From an uncultured Bacteroidia bacterium (GTDB lineage: Bacteria > Bacteroidota > Bacteroidia > Bacteroidales > UBA932): a stretch of 37,005 nucleotides of DNA. Location: NCBI GenBank assembly GCA_902795735.1, contig CADBMD010000070.1:1-37005 (forward strand). The letters run 5' to 3'. The notes beneath the pieces were generated by a model, which saw nothing but the letters and a program-made list of their open reading frames with translations, was not told the origin of the DNA and ran no database searches. Each line of letters begins with the position of its first letter. Positions within the stretch are counted from its first letter, which is position 1. The position numbers and the translations under genes were made by a program. Below are positions 1 through 7,908 of this stretch, piece by piece.

Positions 1-2385
1 AGACTCAGCCTTGCGAAGGTCGGCCAGTTTGGCCTCTCCTTCCCTCAGCAGGGAGCGGGTGAGGTAGAAAGGATAGTAGGAAGGCTCATCGCCGCATCCT
101 TCAAGTAGCTCCCGGGCCTTTTCCTTGCCGGCATGACGCCAAAGGATCAAGGCTTTGTAGTAATCGAGCTTCCAGTCGGGTTTCCTTTCAGAGGCCCAGT
201 CGAAGACCTTGAGCAATTCAGGGCGGAAGGGGAAGACGAAACCAGGCGAGGCGGCGTTGGCCTCGTCCAGAATCTTGTCGGCCTTCTGGCTGTCTCCGCG
301 CATGTTTTCGATGTAGGCCATAACATACTTTGCCGTGGGATAGTCAGTCATTGAGCAAAGACATGAGGCTTCCTCCAGGAGTCCGCTGTCCAGGTACCAA
401 AGCGCAGTCTCGAGCAAAGTCTCATGCGGGAGCTCGCATCTCAGCGATCCGGCGAAGGAATCCTCCTTGCCTTCCAGGATAGCTTTCTCGAAACCGTACC
501 ATGGGAATAGCGGGAGGGCCGCCGACTCTTTTTCAAGGATATCCCGGCAGGACCCTTCATCACCAAGATGTCTCAAAGCGACCAGTTCGGCCAGTTTCCC
601 CGGAGTTCCGTTGCTTTTCCTTGAATATGTCAGGGAGAGTGCCCAGTCCTGTTCCGAAAGGGCGATCTTGGCCAGTTCGCAGTAGGCTGCATCCCTGAAT
701 GCGGCAGTGTAGGTCGCTATCGAGAAACCATCCTTGGCTTCGATGACCTTCCCGACCGCCTTGGCTGCGAGGGCGTAGAGGTAGTTGGCTTCTCCGTCAT
801 AGGTGTTGATCCTCAGGGCTTTCCTGGCATATTCAAAAGCCTCTTCGTAGCGGCCGCAATGGAGGCAGAAGGAGGCCATCCCCCTGAGTGCCGGAGCATA
901 CCATTTGTCCAGTGCAAGGCTGGCTGAATATTCCTTTTCGGCTTCTTCGTAATGCCGGACGTTCATGAGCTGGTCGCCTCTGAGGCAATGTCCGTAGGCA
1001 TTGTTCCAGTCGAAATCCTCCGGCATGGTGTCAGGCCTGTTAGTCTTCAGGGAAGAAGGATCCTCGCTGTACACCAGTTCTTTTTCTCCTATGGATATTT
1101 CAAGGAAGCCGTCTCCAAGGCCGGAGAGATCCTTGGTCCATGCCTGCAAGGGAGAGAAAACCACTTCCTCGGAGGAGATTACCTTGTCTCCAAGGGAGAT
1201 GGAAACGACCTTCTTGCCTCCGGTTACGGGAGAGACCTTGACGGTAGCTTTGCTTCCGTCTCTCTTCAGGCTCAAGGCCCCGAACGGGGTCGCGGCCTGG
1301 AAGGCTCCGATATCCTCGACCGGATACCAATGCTCTTCCCAGCTGTCGCAGCCCATCGGTGCGAATGAATGGTTCTTGAAAGGAGTGTCGATGCTTTCGA
1401 TCTGTGATGGCTGGTTGAACATCCTTCCTGCCTGCATCTCGACATACTGTCCGTCTGTGTCGGTCAGCAATCCTTCCCAGATCCCTCCTTCCCTGGACTG
1501 GCTCCAGGTGAAGAACTTCCGGCCTAGTTTCTCGTCTGGCCGGGCACAGTGGACATATCCGAAACCGTCGTCATGCCAGAAAGCTCCGAAGAAGTCTTCG
1601 TAACCGCCGATCAGGTGATAGGACTTGTCTCTTCCGAAGGCATTGTTGGAGTACCAGGATAGATCCCGGCCCTCGGCATCGATGGGATAAGGATGAGGGT
1701 CTCCTCCATGGCCGATGTAACGGTCGCCGGGAAGGCAGAGCTGGAGGTTGCCGCCGGCTTTGAAAGCAGCGTTCATCCAGTTGTAGTAAGGCTGTTCGAG
1801 GGAGGATGTGTTGATATAGTCGGTCTTTGTGGTGAAGGAAGCCTTGTCTGCAGGAACGGAGATCTCAACGGTCCACCATGTCCTGGTGAGAAGTTCGAAC
1901 GAAGCTATGAAGCAGCTGACGCTCCCGTCCGCGTTCTCCCTCGTGACGTAGTCCACAGGAGTGGCTGTCGAAGGAATATGGCCTATTATTCCGAAATTGA
2001 ATTCGATCCCTCCGGAGGTCCATGCGCCTCTCATCGCAATGTCGCGGAATTTCACCACATGGTTGTAGTAGATGAATTCCTTGCCGGTCGTCTTGTCGAC
2101 CGCACCCCAGACTTTGCCTCCGATTTCAGGGAAAACGGTTACGCTGATCCAGTCGTTTTCAAGGACTACCGTCTTCCATTCCTTGGGCTCGGACTTGACG
2201 GCATAGCCGTCGAACCGGAAATAGGGATATTGCAGCAGGTCGGGATTCGCTACCGGGTTGGGGTCGGAGAATCCATAGGTCTGCATAGTAGTCTTGCCCT
2301 CTGTGAGCCTGGCCTTGCCAGGGGCCGCAGTCGCTGACAGGGCCAGCGATGAGAGCATCATCAACAGGAATAATTTCTTGACCAT
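1..2385 (-). CDS. Secreted DUF5107 / tetratricopeptide-repeat protein (3' end beyond the window)
   Basis: The frame stays open from the ATG at 2385 to the left edge, giving 795 codons with no stop, so the C-terminus lies outside the window. The N-terminus is a signal peptide with a hydrophobic LFLLMMLSSLALS core and a likely cut after ATAA. Residues of about 30 to 450 read as a DUF5107 beta-rich domain, with runs such as FPEIGGKVWGA, FIYYNHVVKFR and GGIEFNFG that resemble sugar-mutarotase-fold proteins. From about residue 470 the protein is helical, with TPR-like spacing (ALRGMASFCLHCGRYEEAFEYA and following). Its ATG overlaps the stop of the DUF6067-like gene by one base (TAATG), so the two are probably translationally coupled. 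The family is common in Bacteroidota next to glycoside hydrolases. No biochemical function is established to my knowledge. I infer binding or processing of a glycan outside the cytoplasm. Confidence 0.82.
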   Translation of the reverse strand, partial: MVKKLFLLMMLSSLALSATAAPGKARLTEGKTTMQTYGFSDPNPVANPDLLQYPYFRFDGYAVKSEPKEWKTVVLENDWISVTVFPEIGGKVWGAVDKTTGKEFIYYNHVVKFRDIAMRGAWTSGGIEFNFGIIGHIPSTATPVDYVTRENADGSVSCFIASFELLTRTWWTVEISVPADKASFTTKTDYINTSSLEQPYYNWMNAAFKAGGNLQLCLPGDRYIGHGGDPHPYPIDAEGRDLSWYSNNAFGRDKSYHLIGGYEDFFGAFWHDDGFGYVHCARPDEKLGRKFFTWSQSREGGIWEGLLTDTDGQYVEMQAGRMFNQPSQIESIDTPFKNHSFAPMGCDSWEEHWYPVEDIGAFQAATPFGALSLKRDGSKATVKVSPVTGGKKVVSISLGDKVISSEEVVFSPLQAWTKDLSGLGDGFLEISIGEKELVYSEDPSSLKTNRPDTMPEDFDWNNAYGHCLRGDQLMNVRHYEEAEKEYSASLALDKWYAPALRGMASFCLHCGRYEEAFEYARKALRINTYDGEANYLYALAAKAVGKVIEAKDGFSIATYTAAFRDAAYCELAKIALSEQDWALSLTYSRKSNGTPGKLAELVALRHLGDEGSCRDILEKESAALPLFPWYGFEKAILEGKEDSFAGSLRCELPHETLLETALWYLDSGLLEEASCLCSMTDYPTAKYVMAYIENMRGDSQKADKILDEANAASPGFVFPFRPELLKVFDWASERKPDWKLDYYKALILWRHAGKEKARELLEGCGDEPSYYPFYLTRSLLREGEAKLADLRKAES

Positions 2386-5300
2386 TATCTTATAACTAAC
2401 ATCCATCCTTGCTTTGCCTTGACCGGGATCCTTTCTCCAGGCTTGAATGTCCTCTCATCCTGGAAATTATGGATTGCCGGAGCGGTAATGACGGCCTTGG
2501 CGGGGTCTATGCCCAGGCTCTTGAAATCTATTGAAAGGCTGACGTCTTTGTCCCTGGTGTCGAAATTGCCGATGGAGACAAGCGTGCAGTCATCCTTTAT
2601 GTAGGCGGTTGCCTTGACGAGCGGATCAGAAGTGGTGACGGGGCATGAGGGATCCCAGTAGCCGGCCATCCTCGAATCCTTGATTCCGTATTCTTCCCAG
2701 AATTTCCACATCGGGACAGGGGACTTTGCATCTCCGGAGTCGGTCCATGAGTGCCGGGCGGTCGTGCCGTAAACCATCCCCAGGAACCTGTTGCCGCCAT
2801 CCTGGAGCATCTCGCTCATGACTCCGAAAGGAATGCCCGAGAATGTCACCAGCCATTCGTCCGGAGTCATCTCATCGTATTTGAAACTCTCTCCGAACCA
2901 AAGCCTGTCCACATAGGGGAAGAATTCAGTGTACTGGTTGGCAGGGCCCACGGAGTACCAGGTGTTGGAATGCAGGTCTATGAGTGATCCCTTATGGTAG
3001 GTGTCGAGGATCTTGCGGACCCGCTTTATGGTGACCCTGTCGCAGGAGACATCATCCATGTAGAGCCCGTCGATGTCGTAGTTCTCTACGAGCCACTTCA
3101 GGCCTTCGATGAAATAGTTGATGTAGCGGGAATTGCTGACCAGGTGGAAGGCCGCATCAGAATCCCAAGGGGAGAAGCTGTTGAGGGGAGTGTACCACTG
3201 GGGTATGTAGTCCTCGATAAGATGCTCGCACAGCCATGCGTTTCCTCCGCCTTCACCGCTCCGGATGATTTCGCCGTTGAGGCTGTGAAGGGCGTAGACC
3301 TCTTCGATGTGGGAGGAAAGCTCCCTCATAGTGTAGTACAGCTTTACCTTCCTGCCGCACTCGTGTTCATGCTTGATGAAATCGATCAGGGAATCCCTTA
3401 CGATGAACGGATAGTTGATGTAGGGATTGAGGTTCTGGGCATGATGGATGTTCGCGATGTTGGCTCCGTCTTCGGCCGCCCTGTCGAAATCTGCTGGCCT
3501 GGCGTGGAAGAACTTCATCGAGAACTGTTTCTCCGTGTCAAGTTCCTTGGTCGGTGTGATCATCAGGTTGAACTCGAAATTCAAAGGCTCCTTCCCTAAG
3601 ACGCGCGGACCGGTCGAAGCGATCACCTGGGCTGGACGTCCTTTGCCTCCGGTCACCTTGACGGCGCCCTTCCCTTCATTGCTCCAGACGGGGGTGGGCT
3701 CAGGATTGTAGGCATTGAGCAGGGGACCGTGATAGCTGCCTCCGCGGAACTCGGTGTGCAGGCCAGCCTCGACGCCGCCCATCCAGTAGCTGTCGTAAGG
3801 TCCTGTCCAGTTCCATGAATATGCCGCCGGAGTGTAGCCTCCGCCGAATCCGGCCCCCATGAAATATTCAGAAGAATAAGGGGAGTATCTGGTTACGAGT
3901 CGGACATCCTTGACAGGGACATCATCCGGAGCGGACACATAGATGTCGAAATGCATGTGTCCGTCGAACTCCATGTTCCCTTCCAGCTTGAAGCTGATGC
4001 CGTCCTGCTCTGATGTTGCCGTCCACTTTACCAGCCCGGCCGCTTCCTTGGTGACGGTCACGTTGTCGGATGTGAACACAACGTCCTTGGATCCTTTGGA
4101 AATGACGATTTCCTGAGGTGCATCGAGGATTTCCTTCCCGTGGAAGCTTATTCCCTGGACCATGCCGTTGCCGCCGATCCTGACATCCCTTCCCGTGGCT
4201 TTGACAGTCCTTCCTTCGACTTCCATTTCATCATACGGCCCGACAGGATTGTTGTCGTCCAAGAATAGGGTGGAGTTGAGCCAGCGTAGCCTGGAATGCC
4301 TCCAGACTTCGGAGTCACCCTTGTCGGCGAGGACATCCCGGGCAACCTTTATGGCCAGGCTTATGACCTGGGGCTCGACGCCTTCAGCCGAGACGGTGAC
4401 ATCCCCATGATAGGTTCCGCTCTTGGCGTCCTGGGGAATCTGGACTCCGCACCACAGGGCCTGCACCCTGTCCTTGGGAACATCGACCGTGAAGTCAAGA
4501 TGGCTGCCATCCCAGCTGGTACCTTCCTGGTTGAAACAGGTCATTTCTCCGGAGGGGATCGTGCTGCTTCCGTTGACTAGGTCCGAGAACTTCACCTTCA
4601 CATCCTTCAGTTCCTTGCCCGCAGCCCAGACACCCAGCTGCCAGGTGTAATATTCATTCCTCATGGCCAGCCCCTCGAAGCTGCTTCCAGGGGCCTTTGT
4701 CCACCTGACCGGCAGCTCCCTCCTCAACTGTATGGGGAATGCGCGGTCTTCGGGGAAGATGACCATGTCCTTTCCGCAGGCTTTTTTCACGGCATCCGTT
4801 TCAGCCTTGGTGGCGATAAGCCCCATCGGGCTCCAGAAATGGAACTTCGAAGCGCTTTCGAAGCAGTCCACGCTGGCTTCCGGAAGATTATCCTTGTCCT
4901 TCAGCACCCTTCCTTCCCATTCCCTGGCCGAGTCATCGATCCCGGGAGCCAGGTAGTCAGACACGTTGAGGTACCATGTCTGCCATTTGAAGGGGAGATA
5001 GTAGATGAAATACTTTCCGGCACCGGAAACCGGACGGAAAATAATCTCTCCTTTTTCCGAGGTCAGGAGCGGAACCGTGACCTCCTTGACCTCATTGTCC
5101 TCGGAATCGGTCACGAGGACCTTCTTGGTCTCAGGATGAAGGTCCGGCCGCCTCCAGGGCAGGATGACCCTGACGCCTTCCTTGGAGTCATCGCTTACTG
5201 TGACCACTGCGCGGTGGTTGCCCCTCATGTCAATCTTCCATGTGGAATCGGCAACCCTGAACGGTATCCCGTCAGGTGCGAAAGCCTCGTACCTGCTGGT

Positions 5301-5387
5301 TCCGTCAGGAGCAGAAGACCCGGAACAGCCGGCAAAGAGCGCCAGGCAGGAGAGGAAAGTGATGAAAAAAGTGCAGAGTGATTTCAT
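2385..5387 (-). CDS. DUF6067-like putative glycoside hydrolase, lipoprotein
   Basis: This is a protein of about 1000 residues. The ATG at 5387 is preferred because it begins a clean lipoprotein signal peptide (MKSLCTFFITFLSCLALFAGC, lipobox LFAGC, Cys21). In-frame ATGs at 5417 and 5453 would add a non-hydrophobic tail. After a beta-sandwich-like N-terminal half (for example NEYYTWQLGVWA near residue 250) comes a TIM-barrel-like region with the motif DGLYMDDVSCDR near residue 775, SLIDLHSNTWYS near 800 and PYVDRLWFGESF near 825. I associate these with DUF6067, a family distantly related to GH123-type enzymes. The Asp pair in YMDD is the obvious candidate for catalytic acids. It heads a two-gene unit with the DUF5107/TPR protein and lies divergent from the alarmone operon. 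The substrate is unknown. No SusC/SusD or sulfatase lies nearby to suggest one. Confidence 0.75.
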   Translation of the reverse strand: MKSLCTFFITFLSCLALFAGCSGSSAPDGTSRYEAFAPDGIPFRVADSTWKIDMRGNHRAVVTVSDDSKEGVRVILPWRRPDLHPETKKVLVTDSEDNEVKEVTVPLLTSEKGEIIFRPVSGAGKYFIYYLPFKWQTWYLNVSDYLAPGIDDSAREWEGRVLKDKDNLPEASVDCFESASKFHFWSPMGLIATKAETDAVKKACGKDMVIFPEDRAFPIQLRRELPVRWTKAPGSSFEGLAMRNEYYTWQLGVWAAGKELKDVKVKFSDLVNGSSTIPSGEMTCFNQEGTSWDGSHLDFTVDVPKDRVQALWCGVQIPQDAKSGTYHGDVTVSAEGVEPQVISLAIKVARDVLADKGDSEVWRHSRLRWLNSTLFLDDNNPVGPYDEMEVEGRTVKATGRDVRIGGNGMVQGISFHGKEILDAPQEIVISKGSKDVVFTSDNVTVTKEAAGLVKWTATSEQDGISFKLEGNMEFDGHMHFDIYVSAPDDVPVKDVRLVTRYSPYSSEYFMGAGFGGGYTPAAYSWNWTGPYDSYWMGGVEAGLHTEFRGGSYHGPLLNAYNPEPTPVWSNEGKGAVKVTGGKGRPAQVIASTGPRVLGKEPLNFEFNLMITPTKELDTEKQFSMKFFHARPADFDRAAEDGANIANIHHAQNLNPYINYPFIVRDSLIDFIKHEHECGRKVKLYYTMRELSSHIEEVYALHSLNGEIIRSGEGGGNAWLCEHLIEDYIPQWYTPLNSFSPWDSDAAFHLVSNSRYINYFIEGLKWLVENYDIDGLYMDDVSCDRVTIKRVRKILDTYHKGSLIDLHSNTWYSVGPANQYTEFFPYVDRLWFGESFKYDEMTPDEWLVTFSGIPFGVMSEMLQDGGNRFLGMVYGTTARHSWTDSGDAKSPVPMWKFWEEYGIKDSRMAGYWDPSCPVTTSDPLVKATAYIKDDCTLVSIGNFDTRDKDVSLSIDFKSLGIDPAKAVITAPAIHNFQDERTFKPGERIPVKAKQGWMLVIR

Positions 5388-5417
5388 ATTCAGGACTAAA
5401 GATAAGTAAATATTCAT

Positions 5418-5425
5418 TAATTTTG
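5418..5425 (+). promoter_or_regulatory. Bacteroidota-type -7 element (TAATTTTG) abutting the alarmone synthetase start
   Basis: TAATTTTG matches TAnnTTTG exactly and ends four bases before the ATG at 5430. If it is used, transcription would start at or within a base or two of the start codon, giving a leaderless or almost leaderless mRNA. No clear TTTG -33 element is seen at the usual distance. The 42-bp gap also has to serve the divergent DUF6067 gene, for which the near-match TATCTTTA lies on the minus strand at 5397-5404. Confidence 0.45.
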
Positions 5426-5429
5426 TACA

Positions 5430-6488
5430 ATGGAACTCAAACTGGACGCACACTCAACAGCAATCATCGAACAGTACCGGAAGGACCATGGGCTTTTCGA
5501 AACAGCATCGGTAAACCTTGTGGAGCAGATCCGCGAAGTCCTTTCCGGTGCCGGAATACTTGTCGCCGCCGTGGAGACCCGAGTCAAGGAAGAATCTTCC
5601 CTGGCAGGCAAGCTGGCGCTCAAGGGCAGCAAGTACTCTGACCTTACGGACATAACCGACATAGTCGGAGTCAGGGTGATAACCTTCTACATCGACGATG
5701 TGGACAAGGTAGCTTCCGTGGTGGAGAAACTCTTTACTGTAGACTGGGACAACACCGTGGACAAGCGGAAACTTCATGAAATCGACAGTTTCGGCTATCT
5801 TTCAGTGCATTACATCTGCTCAATCCCCGACACTCCCTACCGTTTCGAGATCCAGATCCGAACTCTCCTGCAGCATGCCTGGGCCAACATGAGCCACGAC
5901 ACCGGCTACAAGTCCGGCGTTGAGATCCCGAAGCGCTACATGCGCAGCATGAGCCGGCTTGCTGGAATGCTGGAACTGGTCGATGAAGAGTTCGGGAAGA
6001 TACGTTCCGAGCTGACGGACTACCGCCGCCGGGTCCAGGCCCTTGTGGCGTCGGGGAATCTCTCCGAAGTCGCCCTGGACGGTGATTCTTTCAGGAGCTA
6101 CCTCGAGCTGGAGCCTTTCAGGCAGCTTAACAAGAAGATCGCATCTGTCAACCAGGCGGAGGTCCATGAAGTCTCGCTGCTGCCATTCCTCATGGTGTTC
6201 AAGGCAATGGGGTTCAAAACGTTGGGAGACATCTCAAACCTCATAAAGGACTATTCGGAAGGTGCCTACCAGATTGCATGCTACCAGATGGGCCTTACCG
6301 ACCTGGACATAATCTCATCGTCGATCGGTCCGCAGGACCTCTGCATCGCCTGCATCCTGAAGAACGGAGGCGGCAAGATCGGCCTCATACGCCTCTTCGA
6401 GGCCCTCAACGGCAAGTCTCCCAGCAATGAATATATGGCCGATCTGCTGGTGGGGCAGGCACAGAACCTTCCATTCATGAACCAGTAG
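5430..6488 (+). CDS. Stand-alone RelA/SpoT-domain (p)ppGpp synthetase-like protein
   Basis: This 352-residue protein has a RelA/SpoT nucleotidyltransferase domain at about residues 40 to 200. All hallmarks are present: RVK at 51-53 (the RxKxxxS pyrophosphate/ATP region), DIVGVR at 77-82, the substrate-stacking Tyr in FGYLSVHY (Tyr123), EIQIR at 140-144 and HAWANMSHD around 149-157. It is therefore predicted to transfer pyrophosphate from ATP to a guanosine or adenosine nucleotide. Unlike long RSH enzymes it has no hydrolase, TGS or ACT part. About 150 C-terminal residues form a helical region of unknown role (SLLPFLMVFKAMGF). The HD hydrolase begins five bases after its stop, so the two halves of an RSH enzyme are encoded as separate, co-transcribed proteins. 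Such pairs are known both as housekeeping small alarmone synthetases and hydrolases and as toxSAS toxin-antitoxin modules. The sequence alone does not decide between them. Confidence 0.85.
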   Translation: MELKLDAHSTAIIEQYRKDHGLFETASVNLVEQIREVLSGAGILVAAVETRVKEESSLAGKLALKGSKYSDLTDITDIVGVRVITFYIDDVDKVASVVEKLFTVDWDNTVDKRKLHEIDSFGYLSVHYICSIPDTPYRFEIQIRTLLQHAWANMSHDTGYKSGVEIPKRYMRSMSRLAGMLELVDEEFGKIRSELTDYRRRVQALVASGNLSEVALDGDSFRSYLELEPFRQLNKKIASVNQAEVHEVSLLPFLMVFKAMGFKTLGDISNLIKDYSEGAYQIACYQMGLTDLDIISSSIGPQDLCIACILKNGGGKIGLIRLFEALNGKSPSNEYMADLLVGQAQNLPFMNQ

Positions 6489-6493
6489 TCGCC

Positions 6494-7072
6494 ATGGCAA
6501 ACAAACCTATGAACACCGAACTGCTTGACAGGGCAATAGTCTTTGCCGTCAAGGCTCATTCCGGAACCGAGAGGAGGGGGAAAGGTTTCCCTTACATCGT
6601 CCACCCCATGGAAGCCATGGAGATCGTCGCCACAATCACTCCGGACCAGGAACTGCTCTCGGCGGCCGTCCTGCATGACACTGTCGAGGATACACCCGTG
6701 ACGGTCAGCCAGCTTCGCGAAGAATTCGGCGACAGGATAGCCTCGATAGTTGCGTCCGAAAGCGATGTCATGCCGGAAGGCATCAGCGAGGAGGATTCAT
6801 GGCACGACCGGAAGCAGGCTGCGATCGACAGGCTGGCTGCCGCTCCCTTGGATGCAAAGATCGTCGCCCTCGGGGACAAACTTTCGAACATGAGGGCTAT
6901 CGCCCGGGATTATGCCGTCCTGGGTGACAATCTGTGGAATCTTTTCCATGCCAAGGATCCCAGCGAACATGGCTGGCACTACCGTGGCCTGGCTGAGTCC
7001 TTGAAAGAGCTCTCCGGCACTGCCGCCTATGAAGAATTCGTCAATCTGATAAACCAAGTATTCAAGAGATAG
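6494..7072 (+). CDS. HD-domain small alarmone hydrolase (SpoT/MESH1-like)
   Basis: The 192-residue protein is essentially one HD domain. It has a metal-binding His in YIVHP (His37), LHDTVEDT with His61-Asp62 and the ED pair 65-66, and ALGDKLSNMRAI with Asp128 and Asn132. This layout matches the (p)ppGpp 3'-pyrophosphohydrolase domain of SpoT/Rel and the stand-alone MESH1-type hydrolases, and the HDxxED signature suggests the Mn-dependent hydrolase is intact. It sits five bases after the synthetase gene and two bases before the kinase-like gene, so all three should be made together. Expected role: degrade the alarmone made by its neighbour, or act as its antitoxin. Assignment to the HD/RSH hydrolase family is firm; the exact nucleotide is not. 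Confidence 0.85.
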   Translation: MANKPMNTELLDRAIVFAVKAHSGTERRGKGFPYIVHPMEAMEIVATITPDQELLSAAVLHDTVEDTPVTVSQLREEFGDRIASIVASESDVMPEGISEEDSWHDRKQAAIDRLAAAPLDAKIVALGDKLSNMRAIARDYAVLGDNLWNLFHAKDPSEHGWHYRGLAESLKELSGTAAYEEFVNLINQVFKR

Positions 7073-7074
7073 AC

Positions 7075-7908
7075 ATGGACGCCATCAAGATTTCATTGGA
7101 CGATTATGTCCTTTCCGGAGGTGGCTTCAATGGGGAGAGCTACAACCACAAGACCGATCCTTCGGTCATGCTGAAACTTTATTTCCCCGGCAAGATCCAG
7201 CAGCCTCTGGACGAAATGAACCTTGCGAGGAAGGTGTACGACCTCGGTATTCCGACTCCCGCGCCTGGTGAATATGTCGTGACCGAGGATGGCCGCTATG
7301 GAATCCGTTTCCACCGCATAGTCGGCAAGACTTCCTATTCAAGGGCGGTTGGCGACAATCCGGAAAAGGTCGGGGAATATGCTTCCGAGTTTGCACAGAT
7401 GTGCCTACAGCTCCATTCCACCCATGTCGACACATCCCAGTTCGAGTCGGTCAAGGAACGGTATCTGAGACTCCTGTCGGAGAATCCTTTCTTTACTTCA
7501 ACCGAGAAGGACAAGATAGCCCGGTTCATCGTGGACACTCCCGACGAGGACACTGCAGTGCACGGCGACCTCCAGTTCAGCAATGCCATCTTTGCCGGCG
7601 ACAAACGCTATTTCATAGACTTGGGTGACTTCTGCTATGGAAACCATCTGTTCGACATCGGAATGGTTTACCTTTGCTGCTACCTCAGCGGAGAAGAATT
7701 CATCAAGGAGACTTTCCACATGCCCAAGGACCTTTCCCGCAGGTTCTGGGATCTTTTCGCCCCCGTCTATTTCGGGACGGACATCCCCCTTTCCTCCATC
7801 GAGGAGATGGTCAGGCCATACGCAGGCCTGAAGACCCTGATAGTTGAAAGGGACAGCAAATGTCCCATGCCGGAGTTCCGTGTTGCCTTGAGTCAGATAT
7901 TGAGATGA
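7075..7908 (+). CDS. Aminoglycoside-phosphotransferase-fold kinase (TIGR02172-like)
   Basis: This 277-residue protein has the choline/aminoglycoside kinase fold. The ATP-binding Lys is in VMLKLYFPG (Lys34), the catalytic loop is VHGDLQFSN (His163, Asp165, Asn170), and the metal-binding Asp is in FIDLGDFCYG (Asp182). The loop and the IDLGDFxYG segment are what I remember of the TIGR02172 paralogous family first named in Fibrobacter. It follows the HD hydrolase by two bases and its stop overlaps the ATG of the sensor phosphatase (ATGA). A drug-resistance role looks unlikely in this setting. A small-molecule or protein kinase linked to the alarmone/partner-switch operon is more plausible, but its substrate cannot be read from the sequence. 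Confidence 0.8.
   Translation: MDAIKISLDDYVLSGGGFNGESYNHKTDPSVMLKLYFPGKIQQPLDEMNLARKVYDLGIPTPAPGEYVVTEDGRYGIRFHRIVGKTSYSRAVGDNPEKVGEYASEFAQMCLQLHSTHVDTSQFESVKERYLRLLSENPFFTSTEKDKIARFIVDTPDEDTAVHGDLQFSNAIFAGDKRYFIDLGDFCYGNHLFDIGMVYLCCYLSGEEFIKETFHMPKDLSRRFWDLFAPVYFGTDIPLSSIEEMVRPYAGLKTLIVERDSKCPMPEFRVALSQILR

Noticed and set aside
7075..7908. Aminoglycoside resistance gene
   Set aside because: The kinase fold is shared, but the IDLGDFxYG segment and operon context fit the TIGR02172-like group, and nothing points to resistance.
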